This document shows positions 8,563-17,402 of a stretch of 64,000 bases of DNA, one piece after another. The number at the start of each line of letters is the position of its first letter. Position 1 is the stretch's first letter. Origin of the DNA: Flavobacterium shii (GTDB lineage: Bacteria > Bacteroidota > Bacteroidia > Flavobacteriales > Flavobacteriaceae); contig NZ_JAOZEW010000001.1 in NCBI RefSeq assembly GCF_025847235.1, forward strand, positions 248,001-312,000. Reading direction: 5' to 3'. The position numbers and the translations under genes are program-made. The notes below the pieces were generated by a model. That model was not told the DNA's origin. It made no database searches and worked only from the letters and a program-made list of their open reading frames with translations.

Positions 8563-9765
8563 ATGGAAAATTTCAGCCCAGCAAACTGTATTCAGGATTT
8601 ACAATACTTCGGAGAATTTGGAGGTGTAAATCCATCGATTTCTGATTCTTCGACGTATACTTTTCTTTCGGCAAAAACAATGTTTGACACTTTTGAAGGA
8701 AATATGGAAGGCTGTTATTTGTATTCCCGCCATTCGTCGCCTAGTAATTTATACTTAGACCAAGCTCTTGCAGCTATGGAGGGTACGGAAACGGCAAATG
8801 TTTCGGCTTCGGGAATGGGGGCGATTACGCCTACGCTAATGCAATTATGCAGTGCTGGTGACCATATTGTTTCGAGTCGTACTATATATGGCGGAACATA
8901 TGCTTTCTTAAAGAATTTCATTCCTAGATTGGGGGTTAAAACAACTTTTGTAAATATTACAAAACTTGATGTGGTGGAAGCTGCAATTACTCCGGAAACT
9001 AAGGTTATATACTGCGAAACGGTAAGTAATCCTTTACTCGAGGTTGCGGATATTAGAGGTTTAGCGCTCCTTGCAAAAAAATACAACCTAAAATTGGTTG
9101 TTGATAATACGTTCTCACCTTTATCGGTTTCGCCTGCAAAATTGGGTGCTGATATCGTGATTCATAGTTTGACAAAATACATTAACGGAAGTAGTGATAC
9201 AATTGGTGGTGTAACTTGTGCCTCTAAAGAATTCATAAACAGCTTAAAAAATGTAAATAGTGGTGCAAGTATGCTTTTGGGCCCTACGATGGATAGTTTG
9301 CGCTCGGCTAGTGTGATGAAAAACCTGAGAACCTTACACATTCGTATTAAACAACACAGTCATAATGCGCATGTTCTAGCAGATAAATTTGAAGCAGCTG
9401 GTCTTAAAACCGTTTACCCTGGTTTAAAAAGTCATCCTAGCCATGAGTTATACAAAACGATGATTAATCCTGAATATGGTTTTGGTGGAATGCTTACAAT
9501 AGACGTTGGTTCCCTGGCTAAAGCCAATGAATTAATGGAGTTGATGCAAGCGAGAAACTTGGGATATTTGGCGGTAAGTTTAGGTTTTTACAAAACCTTA
9601 TTTAGCGCTCCGGGAACCTCAACTTCTAGTGAAATTCCGCTAGAGGAACAAGCCGAAATGGGTTTAACCGATGGTTTAATCCGATTCTCAATAGGATTGG
9701 ACAATGACATCGAGAGAACTTATCAGATGATGAAAGCCTGCATGGTCGAGCTTGGGGTTTTATAA
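8563..9765 (+). CDS. Cys/Met-metabolism PLP-dependent lyase (methionine gamma-lyase or cystathionine gamma-synthase type)
   Basis: A 400-residue fold-type I PLP enzyme of the Cys/Met metabolism family. The cofactor lysine is in HSLTKYINGSSDTIGG (Lys205), and the pyridine-nitrogen aspartate is in VVDNTFSP (Asp181). Other family markers are YSRHSSPSN and ASGMGAITP. The reaction is gamma-elimination or gamma-replacement on a sulfur amino acid. The substrate is not fixed by sequence: the active-site Cys typical of well-studied methionine gamma-lyases is not evident around GGTYAFLKNF. The divergent Lrp-type regulator favours an inducible catabolic role. A terminator follows. Confidence 0.8.
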   Translation: MENFSPANCIQDLQYFGEFGGVNPSISDSSTYTFLSAKTMFDTFEGNMEGCYLYSRHSSPSNLYLDQALAAMEGTETANVSASGMGAITPTLMQLCSAGDHIVSSRTIYGGTYAFLKNFIPRLGVKTTFVNITKLDVVEAAITPETKVIYCETVSNPLLEVADIRGLALLAKKYNLKLVVDNTFSPLSVSPAKLGADIVIHSLTKYINGSSDTIGGVTCASKEFINSLKNVNSGASMLLGPTMDSLRSASVMKNLRTLHIRIKQHSHNAHVLADKFEAAGLKTVYPGLKSHPSHELYKTMINPEYGFGGMLTIDVGSLAKANELMELMQARNLGYLAVSLGFYKTLFSAPGTSTSSEIPLEEQAEMGLTDGLIRFSIGLDNDIERTYQMMKACMVELGVL

Positions 9766-9817
9766 AAACGAAACAATTCTTTATAAATAAATTTGCTTAA
9801 TTTTTAATTTTTGTTTG

Positions 9818-9853
9818 AATCCGCTGGAGAAATTCTCTAAGCGGATTTTTTTT
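9818..9853 (+). terminator. Intrinsic terminator of the PLP-lyase gene
   Basis: AATCCGCT (9818) pairs with AGCGGATT (9840-9847), with an inner GAGAA/TTCTC extension, and is followed by a run of T. It starts 53 bases past the stop. Confidence 0.85.
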
Positions 9854-9980
9854 GCTTTACAATTAGACTTCTTAGATTGTTAGACTGTCTTAGATTTTTA
9901 GACTGACTTAGAATACTAGACTTCTTATATTTTGAAATCTTGCTACTTTTTACTGAAACTGGAAACTGAAACTGGAACTA

Positions 9981-10027
9981 AAAATAAAAATCCGTTCTGA
10001 ATAAGTTTCAGAACGGATTTTTATTTT
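9981..10027. terminator. Bidirectional terminator hairpin before the permease 3' end
   Basis: AAAATAAAAATCCGTTCTGA is mirrored by TCAGAACGGATTTTTATTTT around a short loop. A-rich and T-rich arms on either side suit termination from both strands. It probably serves the minus-strand permease. Confidence 0.8.
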
Positions 10028-10095
10028 AGATTTTGAAATCTAGTTAGCCACGATTTGCTCAAACAGAAAACTGAGACTGTAACTAAATACAGAGA

Positions 10096-12027
10096 CTATA
10101 AATTCGCTATATTAAGCTTACTATTTTTTCGGCTAAAGCCAAAGTAAATACAAAGACCTATAAGTAACCAAATTGTAAAGTAAATCCAGTTCCAAACGCT
10201 TAATTCTGCCATCATATACAAGCAACAAATTAAACCTAATAATGGAATCAGAGATAAATTTTGTCTGAAAGCCCAAACGGTTAATCCAACCAATACGATT
10301 AAGAAAATCCACATTGGGATTTTATGCTTGAATAAGCTTAAACCACTTTCGTATTTAATAGAATCTGCAACAGGCAAACCTGCAATTACGCTTGCATATT
10401 TGGCTTCATCTTTTTGGTATTGTTTTAATATTTCTTCTAAATCCGGTTTTTCGGTTGTAGCATTTTTAGGATCAATGCTTACTAAATAATCGTATACTTT
10501 TTTAGTATGATTTTTATCTAAAGATGTAATAATATCTGCCGATTGATTAATTTGAGTCTCATTGTTAATAAAACTCATTGTTGCTTTCTTGTTGTATCCA
10601 AAAGAAAATACCAACCCGATGATTAATAAAACAGGCATTATGAATTTTGAATTTATATACGGCGTTTTAAATTTCCCTCTTGGAATATTTGGTTTATTTT
10701 GTAAAACTAAAACTCCTGCACAAACCAATACAAATGCAAACAGAGTTCCGATACTACATAAATCGGTAACCATTGTAAGATTCAAAAACAAAGCAGGAAC
10801 TGCCACCACAAAACCAGTTACAATAGTAGCATAAGATGGTGTTTTATATTTAGGATGTACCTTAGAGAAACGCTTTGGTAATAATCCATCGCGACTCATA
10901 CTCATCCAGATACGTGGTTGCCCCATCTGGAAAACCAATAAAACACTTGCCATAGCCACTACAGCACTTACTGCTATAATTCCCGACATCCATTTTAAAT
11001 CTAATTTATTGAATACAAAAGCAAGAGGATCTCCAACATTAAGTTGATTATAACTCACCATTCCGGTAAGTACCAATGCAATTGCAATGTATAAAACGGT
11101 ACAAATAATAATTGCCCACATCATCCCTCGCGGTAAATCACGTTGTGGGTCTTTACATTCTTCGGCAGTTGTAGATATTGCATCAAAACCTATATAGGCA
11201 AAGAATACTGCCGACACTCCTTTAAGAACTCCCGTAACACCATTTGGTGCAAAAGGATCCCAATTGGCAGTATCTACGTAAAAAACACCAACAGCAATTA
11301 CCAATAGTACGACACATAATTTTACAACAACCATGATATTACTCGCATTACGAGATTCTTTCATTCCGCGATAAATCAATGCGGTAATTAAGATAATAAT
11401 CAATAAAGCAGGAAGATCGGCAACAAAATGGAATGAACCAATTAAAGGTGATGTTGTCCATGCTGTATATGCCGATTGTAAGGCTGGTTCTAGATTTTCG
11501 AATGATTTTCCGCCATGCATTAATGCTGTAGCGTCTTTAAATCCGTTCGAAGCCGTTAGATAATCCATTTGTACCCATTCCGGCAAATGAATTCCTCCGC
11601 TGGCAAGCAGTCCCGTAAAATAATCACTCCACGATATGGCGACAGTTATATTCCCGACCGAGTATTCCATTATTAATGCCCAACCAATGACCCAGGCTAT
11701 TATTTCGCCAAAAGCAACATAAGAATAGGTATAAGCACTTCCCGAAACTGGAACCATCGAAGCAAATTCGGCATAAGCAAAAGCAGCAAAACTACACGCT
11801 ATGGCTGTAAAAAGGAATAAGAAAATAACTGCTGGTCCACCATCGGCACTAGCTTTACCGATAGTACTAAAAATACCGGCACCTACTATCGCAGCAATTC
11901 CAAAAGCGGTTAAATCACGTGCTGTTAAATGTTTTCCTAAGGCATCATGACCATCAGCATTATTTTTTTCGACTTGACTTAAAATATCCTGAACAGTTTT
12001 TTTTCGAAATAGACTTGAAAATGACAT
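10096..12027 (-). CDS. APC-superfamily amino acid permease
   Basis: An integral membrane transporter of the cationic amino-acid transporter type. The N-terminal cytoplasmic tail is followed by the first helix motif FGIAAIVGAGIFSTIGKA, the substrate-binding helix of APC carriers, and by many further hydrophobic helices. It has 643 residues, longer than a bare 12-helix APC protein. The extra length is in two soluble inserts: one after about residue 150 (LTASNGFKDATALMHGGK...), and a charged loop near residues 490-570 (INQSADIITSLDKNHTKK...) before the last two helices. The substrate is not determinable. It is a single-gene unit. Confidence 0.85.
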   Translation of the reverse strand: MSFSSLFRKKTVQDILSQVEKNNADGHDALGKHLTARDLTAFGIAAIVGAGIFSTIGKASADGGPAVIFLFLFTAIACSFAAFAYAEFASMVPVSGSAYTYSYVAFGEIIAWVIGWALIMEYSVGNITVAISWSDYFTGLLASGGIHLPEWVQMDYLTASNGFKDATALMHGGKSFENLEPALQSAYTAWTTSPLIGSFHFVADLPALLIIILITALIYRGMKESRNASNIMVVVKLCVVLLVIAVGVFYVDTANWDPFAPNGVTGVLKGVSAVFFAYIGFDAISTTAEECKDPQRDLPRGMMWAIIICTVLYIAIALVLTGMVSYNQLNVGDPLAFVFNKLDLKWMSGIIAVSAVVAMASVLLVFQMGQPRIWMSMSRDGLLPKRFSKVHPKYKTPSYATIVTGFVVAVPALFLNLTMVTDLCSIGTLFAFVLVCAGVLVLQNKPNIPRGKFKTPYINSKFIMPVLLIIGLVFSFGYNKKATMSFINNETQINQSADIITSLDKNHTKKVYDYLVSIDPKNATTEKPDLEEILKQYQKDEAKYASVIAGLPVADSIKYESGLSLFKHKIPMWIFLIVLVGLTVWAFRQNLSLIPLLGLICCLYMMAELSVWNWIYFTIWLLIGLCIYFGFSRKNSKLNIANL

Positions 12028-12237
12028 ATATGTATTTGCTATTAATAATTAATTTCTTTCGAACTTTTTGCTTTTATTTTACAAATAATGCAAAAATTAT
12101 CGTGATTTCAAATATATAAAACGAATTTGTTTTGTAACGCATTTGATTGACTTTTTATTAATACCCTATATAATAAAAAAAACAACCTCTTAAAATTTAG
12201 TATTTGATCTTTATTGCTTGTGACAAATCATTTTTTT

Positions 12238-13191
12238 CTATTCTTGAATGAAAGTCATTTTTTTCTGTACCTTTTTTTGCCATCCATAAGGCAAGATAGA
12301 ATGTTGATTTTCGACCATTGAATTCATTTGGTCTATAATTTTATCTTGTATTTTCTTTGGAACAGTGTAAAAATCAGCATCTACACTAAAATTCCTTTCA
12401 TTGTCCAAAATACCATTTTGAATCCGGATTCCAATCTTTTTACCTTTATAATACAATAGAATTTTTATCCTCCCATCGTCATACCCATTATATCCACTTG
12501 TACCATAAATCACTATCGGTTCTATAATCCCGTCATTATCGAAATCTTCAAGATAAATATATCTCGTCCAAAACCAAATACTATCTTCTCGGCTTTCTTT
12601 ACTATCATTGATCTCGAAAGTTTTTATCCAACTATTATTTTCAACCCTAAAATTGAATGCCTTGATAGAGTTATTAAAAATATTTCCATCTGCCGGTTCT
12701 TTATATTTATTTTCTGTCAAGACTAAATAATACTCCCCTGTTTTATCTTTATAACTATAAACTTTCCAAATATCAAAATTTATCCCTAATTCCTTTTTTT
12801 TCTCTTTTGTGAAAATTTGCTCCGTTTTTTCTTTTGAAATTATTCTGTATTTACTGTTGTTTTCATTCGCCTGAGATTCTGACATTTCGCTAATACGTTG
12901 CGTTAGAATTGCAATATTCTTCATTTCGATATCCGAATAAACAATACTACTATTGTCATTCACTGGTTTATACCAACTGTATTTCTTGAAAAAGTCGGCA
13001 TATTCTGCATTTGAAAAGATATATCCTTTTCTCGCGTAAATTTCGTTCTTCAGTAATTTTAAAGAATTAACATCTTCATTCTCCAATTTACTTTCATCAA
13101 TAAGCACCGATGAACATTTGGAACAATTTATTTTATCTTGTGCATTTACCGAAACGGTAATAAGTAAAATTATATAGAGGTAAAACTTCAT
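12238..13191 (-). CDS. YARHG domain-containing secreted protein
   Basis: A 317-residue exported protein. The signal peptide MKFYLYIILLITVSVNAQ is followed by an N-terminal YARHG domain (about residues 45-80: LLKNEIYARKGYIFSNAEYA, then FFKKYSWYKP). This domain is a short extracellular module of unknown function often found in Bacteroidota. The rest (EPIVIYGTSGYNGYDDGRIK region) is beta-rich and unassigned. No operon partner is visible. The first 50 bases downstream of its stop are AT-rich, with no strong hairpin seen. Confidence 0.75.
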   Translation of the reverse strand: MKFYLYIILLITVSVNAQDKINCSKCSSVLIDESKLENEDVNSLKLLKNEIYARKGYIFSNAEYADFFKKYSWYKPVNDNSSIVYSDIEMKNIAILTQRISEMSESQANENNSKYRIISKEKTEQIFTKEKKKELGINFDIWKVYSYKDKTGEYYLVLTENKYKEPADGNIFNNSIKAFNFRVENNSWIKTFEINDSKESREDSIWFWTRYIYLEDFDNDGIIEPIVIYGTSGYNGYDDGRIKILLYYKGKKIGIRIQNGILDNERNFSVDADFYTVPKKIQDKIIDQMNSMVENQHSILPYGWQKKVQKKMTFIQE

Positions 13192-13445
13192 TTATCTATT
13201 GTTTGGTTAATTAAGAGTTTCTTTTTTTTAATCATTTTAATCCATAGCAAAAGAATTAACCGCAAAGTGCACAATCCCGCCAGAATCTTCAAAATAAAAA
13301 CTATTTAATTCATCCTCACTCATTTTAAATTAATAATTCGAGGAAATTAGTGAGATTCGTGGCTACCTTCTTTTAAAATCATTTTAATCCTTTAATCTGT
13401 TGCTATTTTTTTTACACACACATTTACAATCTACATTCTAAAATT

Positions 13446-16358
13446 TTATTTCAGACAACTTTTTAATATAGTTACCGGATGTTGTGCTTCCCTGTTTGTA
13501 CCATCAAAAATCTGGTGGCGACAACTTGTTCCAGCAGCCGAAATAGCTACCGATGCTGCTGTCCCTCTTACTTTTGGGAACAACGTATCCTCCCCCATTT
13601 GCATGCTTACCTGATAATGCTCTTTTTCATAACCAAAAGATCCTGCCATTCCGCAACATCCCGAATTATATATTGTTACCAAATTATTTTCAGGCAAATT
13701 AAGCATTGCAAAAGTAGCTTCGACGGTACTCAAAGATTTCTGATGGCAATGTCCGTGGATTTTGATTTCTTTTTTTAAATCAGAAAAAGAATCTGAAGTT
13801 ATATTTTGAGAAACTATTTCTCTTTTAAAAAACTCTTCGATAGTAAAAACATTCTTAGCTAGTTTTTCGGCTTCGGGTTTATCATCTGCCAATCGAATAT
13901 ATTCATCACGGAAAGTTAATATTGCCGATGGTTCGATACCAATTAGCGGAGTCTCTTCGGTAATTAAATCTTTAAAAACAGTAACATTTGTGTTGGCTAT
14001 TTTTTTGGCTTCTTCCAGAAATCCTTTGGATAAATACGCTCTTCCGCTTTCTTCATGATTTACCAAAACAACTTCGTAATCCAATTTTGTCAATAATTCG
14101 AAAGCATCAATTCCTACCGAAACATCATAGTAATTCGTGAATTCATCACAAAATAAATATACTTTTCCGTTACTATAATTGTCTTTTTTTAATTTTAAAT
14201 GATTCGAATTATACCAGCTCCGAAATGTTTTCTTTGCCAACAAAGGAACTTTTCTTTCGGCTGCAATTCCCATACTTTTTTTAACCAAGGGCTGGTTAAC
14301 CATAAAATTGGTCATCGCAGGAAAAATACTTCCTAGCTTATTTAGTCTGGCATTATTAGCAAAAATCTTATTTCTGGTCGAAAATCCGTTTGCCTTTTGG
14401 TATTGGTATAGAAATTCTGCTTTTAAAGTCGCAACATCTACATTACTGGGGCATTCGCTGGCACAGGCTTTGCAACTCACACACAACTCAAAAACCTCGT
14501 ATAATTCCTTTTGGTCAAATTTATTTTCTTTCTCCGAATAAGTCAGATATTCTCTCAAGGCATTTGCTCTGGCGCGAGTGGTTTCTTTTTCATTTTTTGT
14601 GGCGCGATAACTCGGACACATCGACCCTCCTGCCGATGGTAATTTGCGGCAATCACCGGAACCATTGCATTTTTCGGCAGCACGCAAAATCCCTAAACTA
14701 TCCGAGAAATCCTGAAACGTTTTAATATCCGGCTCTACTCTACCCGAAATCACGCGATGGTTTTCGTCCATCTTCAAAGCATTTACTATCTTACCGATAT
14801 TCAAAACCGAATTGGGATCGAATGCCAATTTGATTCTTTTTAACAGTTCGTAATTGGTTTCGCCAATCATAAACGGAATAAACTCACCGCGAACAATTCC
14901 GTCGCCATGTTCCCCGCTTAACGAACCTCTATATTTTTTTACCAAAATAGCCACATCGGTAGCTATGGTTCTAAAAAGTACTAAGTCTTCTTTTTTCTTC
15001 AAATTCAATACCGGACGTAAATGCAGTTCTCCCGCACCTGCATGAGCATAATAAATCGCTTCTTGTCCGTGCCTTTTCATCATAGCCGAAAATTCAGCTA
15101 TATAATTAGGTAAGTCGCTTAATTCAACTGCTGTATCTTCAATAGAATCGGCCGCTTTATCATCACCTACAATACTTCCTAAAAGTCCCAATCCTGCTTT
15201 TCTCAGTTCGTTTACTTTATCAATATCCGCTCCGTAAATTTTCACTAAAGCATAACCAAAATTATTTTTTTCTAAATCGGCGACTAAAGCATTCGCTTGA
15301 TTTTCGGCATCTTCCAAATCATCCGAAGCCACTTCAAACATCATAATCGCTTTGGGTTCACCTACCAAAAAGAATCTGTTTTTTTTGTGTTCCCGGCTGG
15401 TTTTAGTACAATCCAAAATCGTGTCATCGATCATCTCACAAGTGTACAAATGATGCTTCATTGCCACCACAACCGATTCCAGCGATTCCTGAATGCTATG
15501 ATAATGCGCCACAACCATAATATTATGTACAGGTGGCAAATCATCAACTTTTAAGGTAATTTCGGTCGTAAAAGCCAGAGTTCCTTCGCTTCCACAAAGC
15601 AGTTTTCCGAGATTAATTGTTGGTTCAGTTCCTCCAAACAAATCGGATTTTAAAAGAATATCAACAGCATATCCTGTATTCCGACGGTGAATTTCGGGTT
15701 TAGGAAATTCTTTTATAATCTCTCTCTGAGTCGCTTCATCCGAAAGCTCTTTATATATCGCTTTATATATTTTATTTTCTAATGCGTCTCCTTTGGTTTT
15801 CTCGATAAATCCGGCAGACGTGATTTCGTTAAAAACAACATCCGAACCATTGCTCAAAAGTCCTTTAACCTCAACAATTTTATCACGCGTTACACCATAA
15901 CGTATCGAGGTCGTTCCTGAGGAATTATTACCGACCATTCCGCCAATCATGCAACGATTTGAAGTTGATGTATTTGGTCCAAAAAATACGCCGTATGGTT
16001 TCAGAAATAAATTCAGTTCATCGCGAATCACTCCGGGCTGTACCGTAACCGTTTTTTTTATTGGGTCAAAAGATAGGATTTTGGTAAAATTCTTCGAAAC
16101 ATCGACTACAATTCCATCGCCAACCGTTTGTCCGGCTAAGGAAGTTCCTGCCGTTCTTGGCGTAATCGAAATATGATGTTGTGCCGCAAACCGAATTAGT
16201 TTACTAATATCCTCTTTGGTTTTAGGCACAGCAACCGCTTTTGGTCGTATCCTGTACACCGAAGCATCGGTCGAATAAAGCGTTTTATGAAGATCATCAT
16301 ATAAAAGCGTTCCTTCTAATGATTCTGATAATTGTTGTAACTCCTTAATTATTGACAT
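13446..16358 (-). CDS. FAD- and [4Fe-4S]-binding oxidoreductase, YdiJ / D-2-hydroxyacid dehydrogenase type
   Basis: This 970-residue fusion combines a GlcD-like flavin domain with an iron-sulfur/CCG domain. The FAD-binding part has PRTAGTSLAGQ (67-77), GGMVGNNSSG (about 139-148) and SGEHGDG (481-487). Two iron-sulfur motifs follow: CNGSGDCR with a later MCPSY (564-583), and CVSCKACASECP (626-637). The C-terminal CCG-type region has HGHCHQKSL and SGCCGMAG. The architecture matches YdiJ-type dehydrogenases that oxidise D-2-hydroxyacids (D-lactate, D-2-hydroxyglutarate) and pass electrons to a quinone or other acceptor. The exact substrate is an inference. It is transcribed alone. Confidence 0.85.
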   Translation of the reverse strand: MSIIKELQQLSESLEGTLLYDDLHKTLYSTDASVYRIRPKAVAVPKTKEDISKLIRFAAQHHISITPRTAGTSLAGQTVGDGIVVDVSKNFTKILSFDPIKKTVTVQPGVIRDELNLFLKPYGVFFGPNTSTSNRCMIGGMVGNNSSGTTSIRYGVTRDKIVEVKGLLSNGSDVVFNEITSAGFIEKTKGDALENKIYKAIYKELSDEATQREIIKEFPKPEIHRRNTGYAVDILLKSDLFGGTEPTINLGKLLCGSEGTLAFTTEITLKVDDLPPVHNIMVVAHYHSIQESLESVVVAMKHHLYTCEMIDDTILDCTKTSREHKKNRFFLVGEPKAIMMFEVASDDLEDAENQANALVADLEKNNFGYALVKIYGADIDKVNELRKAGLGLLGSIVGDDKAADSIEDTAVELSDLPNYIAEFSAMMKRHGQEAIYYAHAGAGELHLRPVLNLKKKEDLVLFRTIATDVAILVKKYRGSLSGEHGDGIVRGEFIPFMIGETNYELLKRIKLAFDPNSVLNIGKIVNALKMDENHRVISGRVEPDIKTFQDFSDSLGILRAAEKCNGSGDCRKLPSAGGSMCPSYRATKNEKETTRARANALREYLTYSEKENKFDQKELYEVFELCVSCKACASECPSNVDVATLKAEFLYQYQKANGFSTRNKIFANNARLNKLGSIFPAMTNFMVNQPLVKKSMGIAAERKVPLLAKKTFRSWYNSNHLKLKKDNYSNGKVYLFCDEFTNYYDVSVGIDAFELLTKLDYEVVLVNHEESGRAYLSKGFLEEAKKIANTNVTVFKDLITEETPLIGIEPSAILTFRDEYIRLADDKPEAEKLAKNVFTIEEFFKREIVSQNITSDSFSDLKKEIKIHGHCHQKSLSTVEATFAMLNLPENNLVTIYNSGCCGMAGSFGYEKEHYQVSMQMGEDTLFPKVRGTAASVAISAAGTSCRHQIFDGTNREAQHPVTILKSCLK

Positions 16359-16520
16359 TATAGTTTAATTTATTGCCCAAAACAGGTTTTATTCTGAGTT
16401 ACAAAAATACTTATTTTTTGGGCTCAGAGGTGTTTTTATAGGTTCAGAGTTACAAAGTGGCAAAGGTAGGTTCAGAGGCTTTCCTCATTATTGCCATCGA
16501 AAGAAGTGTTTTTGATTTTT

Positions 16521-16549
16521 TGTTACTCTGAGGCGGAGTCAAAGAATTA
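16521..16549 (+). repeat. Dispersed repeat unit, CTGAG..GGAGTC family
   Basis: TTGTTACTCTGAGGCGGAGT and the following bases match the unit at 7118-7144 with a few differences. About 80 bases upstream is a minus-strand copy of the CTCTGAACCTTTG phrase family (about 16425-16485). Confidence 0.65.
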
Positions 16550-16550
16550 G

Positions 16551-16632
16551 AAGCTATTTCCTGCTATCCTTCCAATCTTTTCCTTGCTAAAGGAGCAAGA
16601 AAAAGGATTTCCCCTCCCATCAGGGCTAGGGA
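16551..16632 (+). repeat. Structured dispersed repeat (second copy)
   Basis: It reads GAAGCTATTTCCTGCTATCC, then a hairpin (AATCTTTTCCTTGCT with AGCAAGAAAAAGGATT), then ATCAGGGCTAGGG. The order of motifs equals the minus-strand unit at 8255-8355. Its right end overlaps the last codons of the minus-strand gene ending at 16626. Confidence 0.7.
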
Positions 16633-17102
16633 TTTTGATTTTCATGATGAGATTTATTTTTAGAACAATTTAGATAGAAAGACTGCTCCTGCAGCACTCT
16701 ATATGATTTAAAAACACATCCAAAAGGTGTTCCTTCTATGCCCTCTACAATATACCAACCCAATATTCCTTTCTCTATAAGTTTATATAATTCGTATTCA
16801 ATATAATCAGCACTATAATTTAATTTCTGATAATCAGGATGAGTCCTTATAAATTCAGAAAATTTCCATTGAGAAAACTTAATTTCATTTACCCAAATGT
16901 CATATTCATAAATAATCCCATCTTTTTCAGCCGTACATCCAGCCCCATGAAACCAATATTCAATTCCATTAATAGTTCCTTTTCTCTCAAAACCTAATCC
17001 TGAAAAAGAACATGGATTTACATCCATTTTATATTTGTCTATTAATAAAGTTTCAAATTCCCTTATAAAATTGACATAGTCAGCTAAAACCTCTTGAATC
17101 AT
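16626..17102 (-). CDS. Hypothetical protein, possible DUF6896/immunity-like family
   Basis: A 158-residue cytoplasmic protein with no signal peptide. The visible pattern is an N-terminal helix, then GFERKGTINGIEYWFHGAGC, DGIIYEYDIW and a mixed helical C-terminal half. The YWFHG-G-C-DY-D pattern resembles DUF6896 proteins, which are often found near toxin loci as presumed immunity proteins; that link is from memory and was not tested. It precedes an unrelated WG-repeat gene cluster on the same strand. The last ~25 codons are basic and overlap a dispersed repeat, so the C-terminus may have been altered by repeat insertion. Confidence 0.5.
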   Translation of the reverse strand: MIQEVLADYVNFIREFETLLIDKYKMDVNPCSFSGLGFERKGTINGIEYWFHGAGCTAEKDGIIYEYDIWVNEIKFSQWKFSEFIRTHPDYQKLNYSADYIEYELYKLIEKGILGWYIVEGIEGTPFGCVFKSYRVLQEQSFYLNCSKNKSHHENQNP

Positions 17103-17105
17103 AGT

Positions 17106-17348
17106 TTATAAAAATATCGCTTTATTTACTCTTTTTAAAATTTCATATAAAAAAACTATTATTCCAAATCTTGCAATAATATACACTCGTCGCTTATACA
17201 TTTTATTTACAGAATCCAATTCTGAATTTTCTTCTTCTAATTTTTTTATTTCTTTAATTTCACAATATCTTGTCCAAACAATTAATCCTCCTAAAATTAG
17301 TATTCCACCAATTAAAGTAATGGTACTTTCGCCTTGTATGTATTTCAT
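17106..17348 (-). CDS. Small hypothetical membrane protein
   Basis: An 80-residue protein with two hydrophobic helices (TITLIGGILILGGLIVW near the N-terminus and ARFGIIVFLYEIL near the C-terminus). They are separated by a charged, possibly coiled segment (EIKEIKKLEEENSELDSVNK). It lies 3 bases upstream of the 158-residue gene, so the two are probably co-transcribed. I do not recognise a family. Confidence 0.55.
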   Translation of the reverse strand: MKYIQGESTITLIGGILILGGLIVWTRYCEIKEIKKLEEENSELDSVNKMYKRRVYIIARFGIIVFLYEILKRVNKAIFL

Positions 17349-17402
17349 TAATCCGCAAATCTATAATAAATTGTAAAAAATACAAGAAACTAAATTATGC
17401 AC

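Larger units (their letters stand above)
9766..10095. other. 330-base convergent spacer
   Basis: It contains the terminator at 9818 and a second hairpin at 9981-10027. Between them is a run of short imperfect direct repeats of the form TTAGACT..CTTAGA (about 9866-9935). No gene is visible. Confidence 0.6.
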
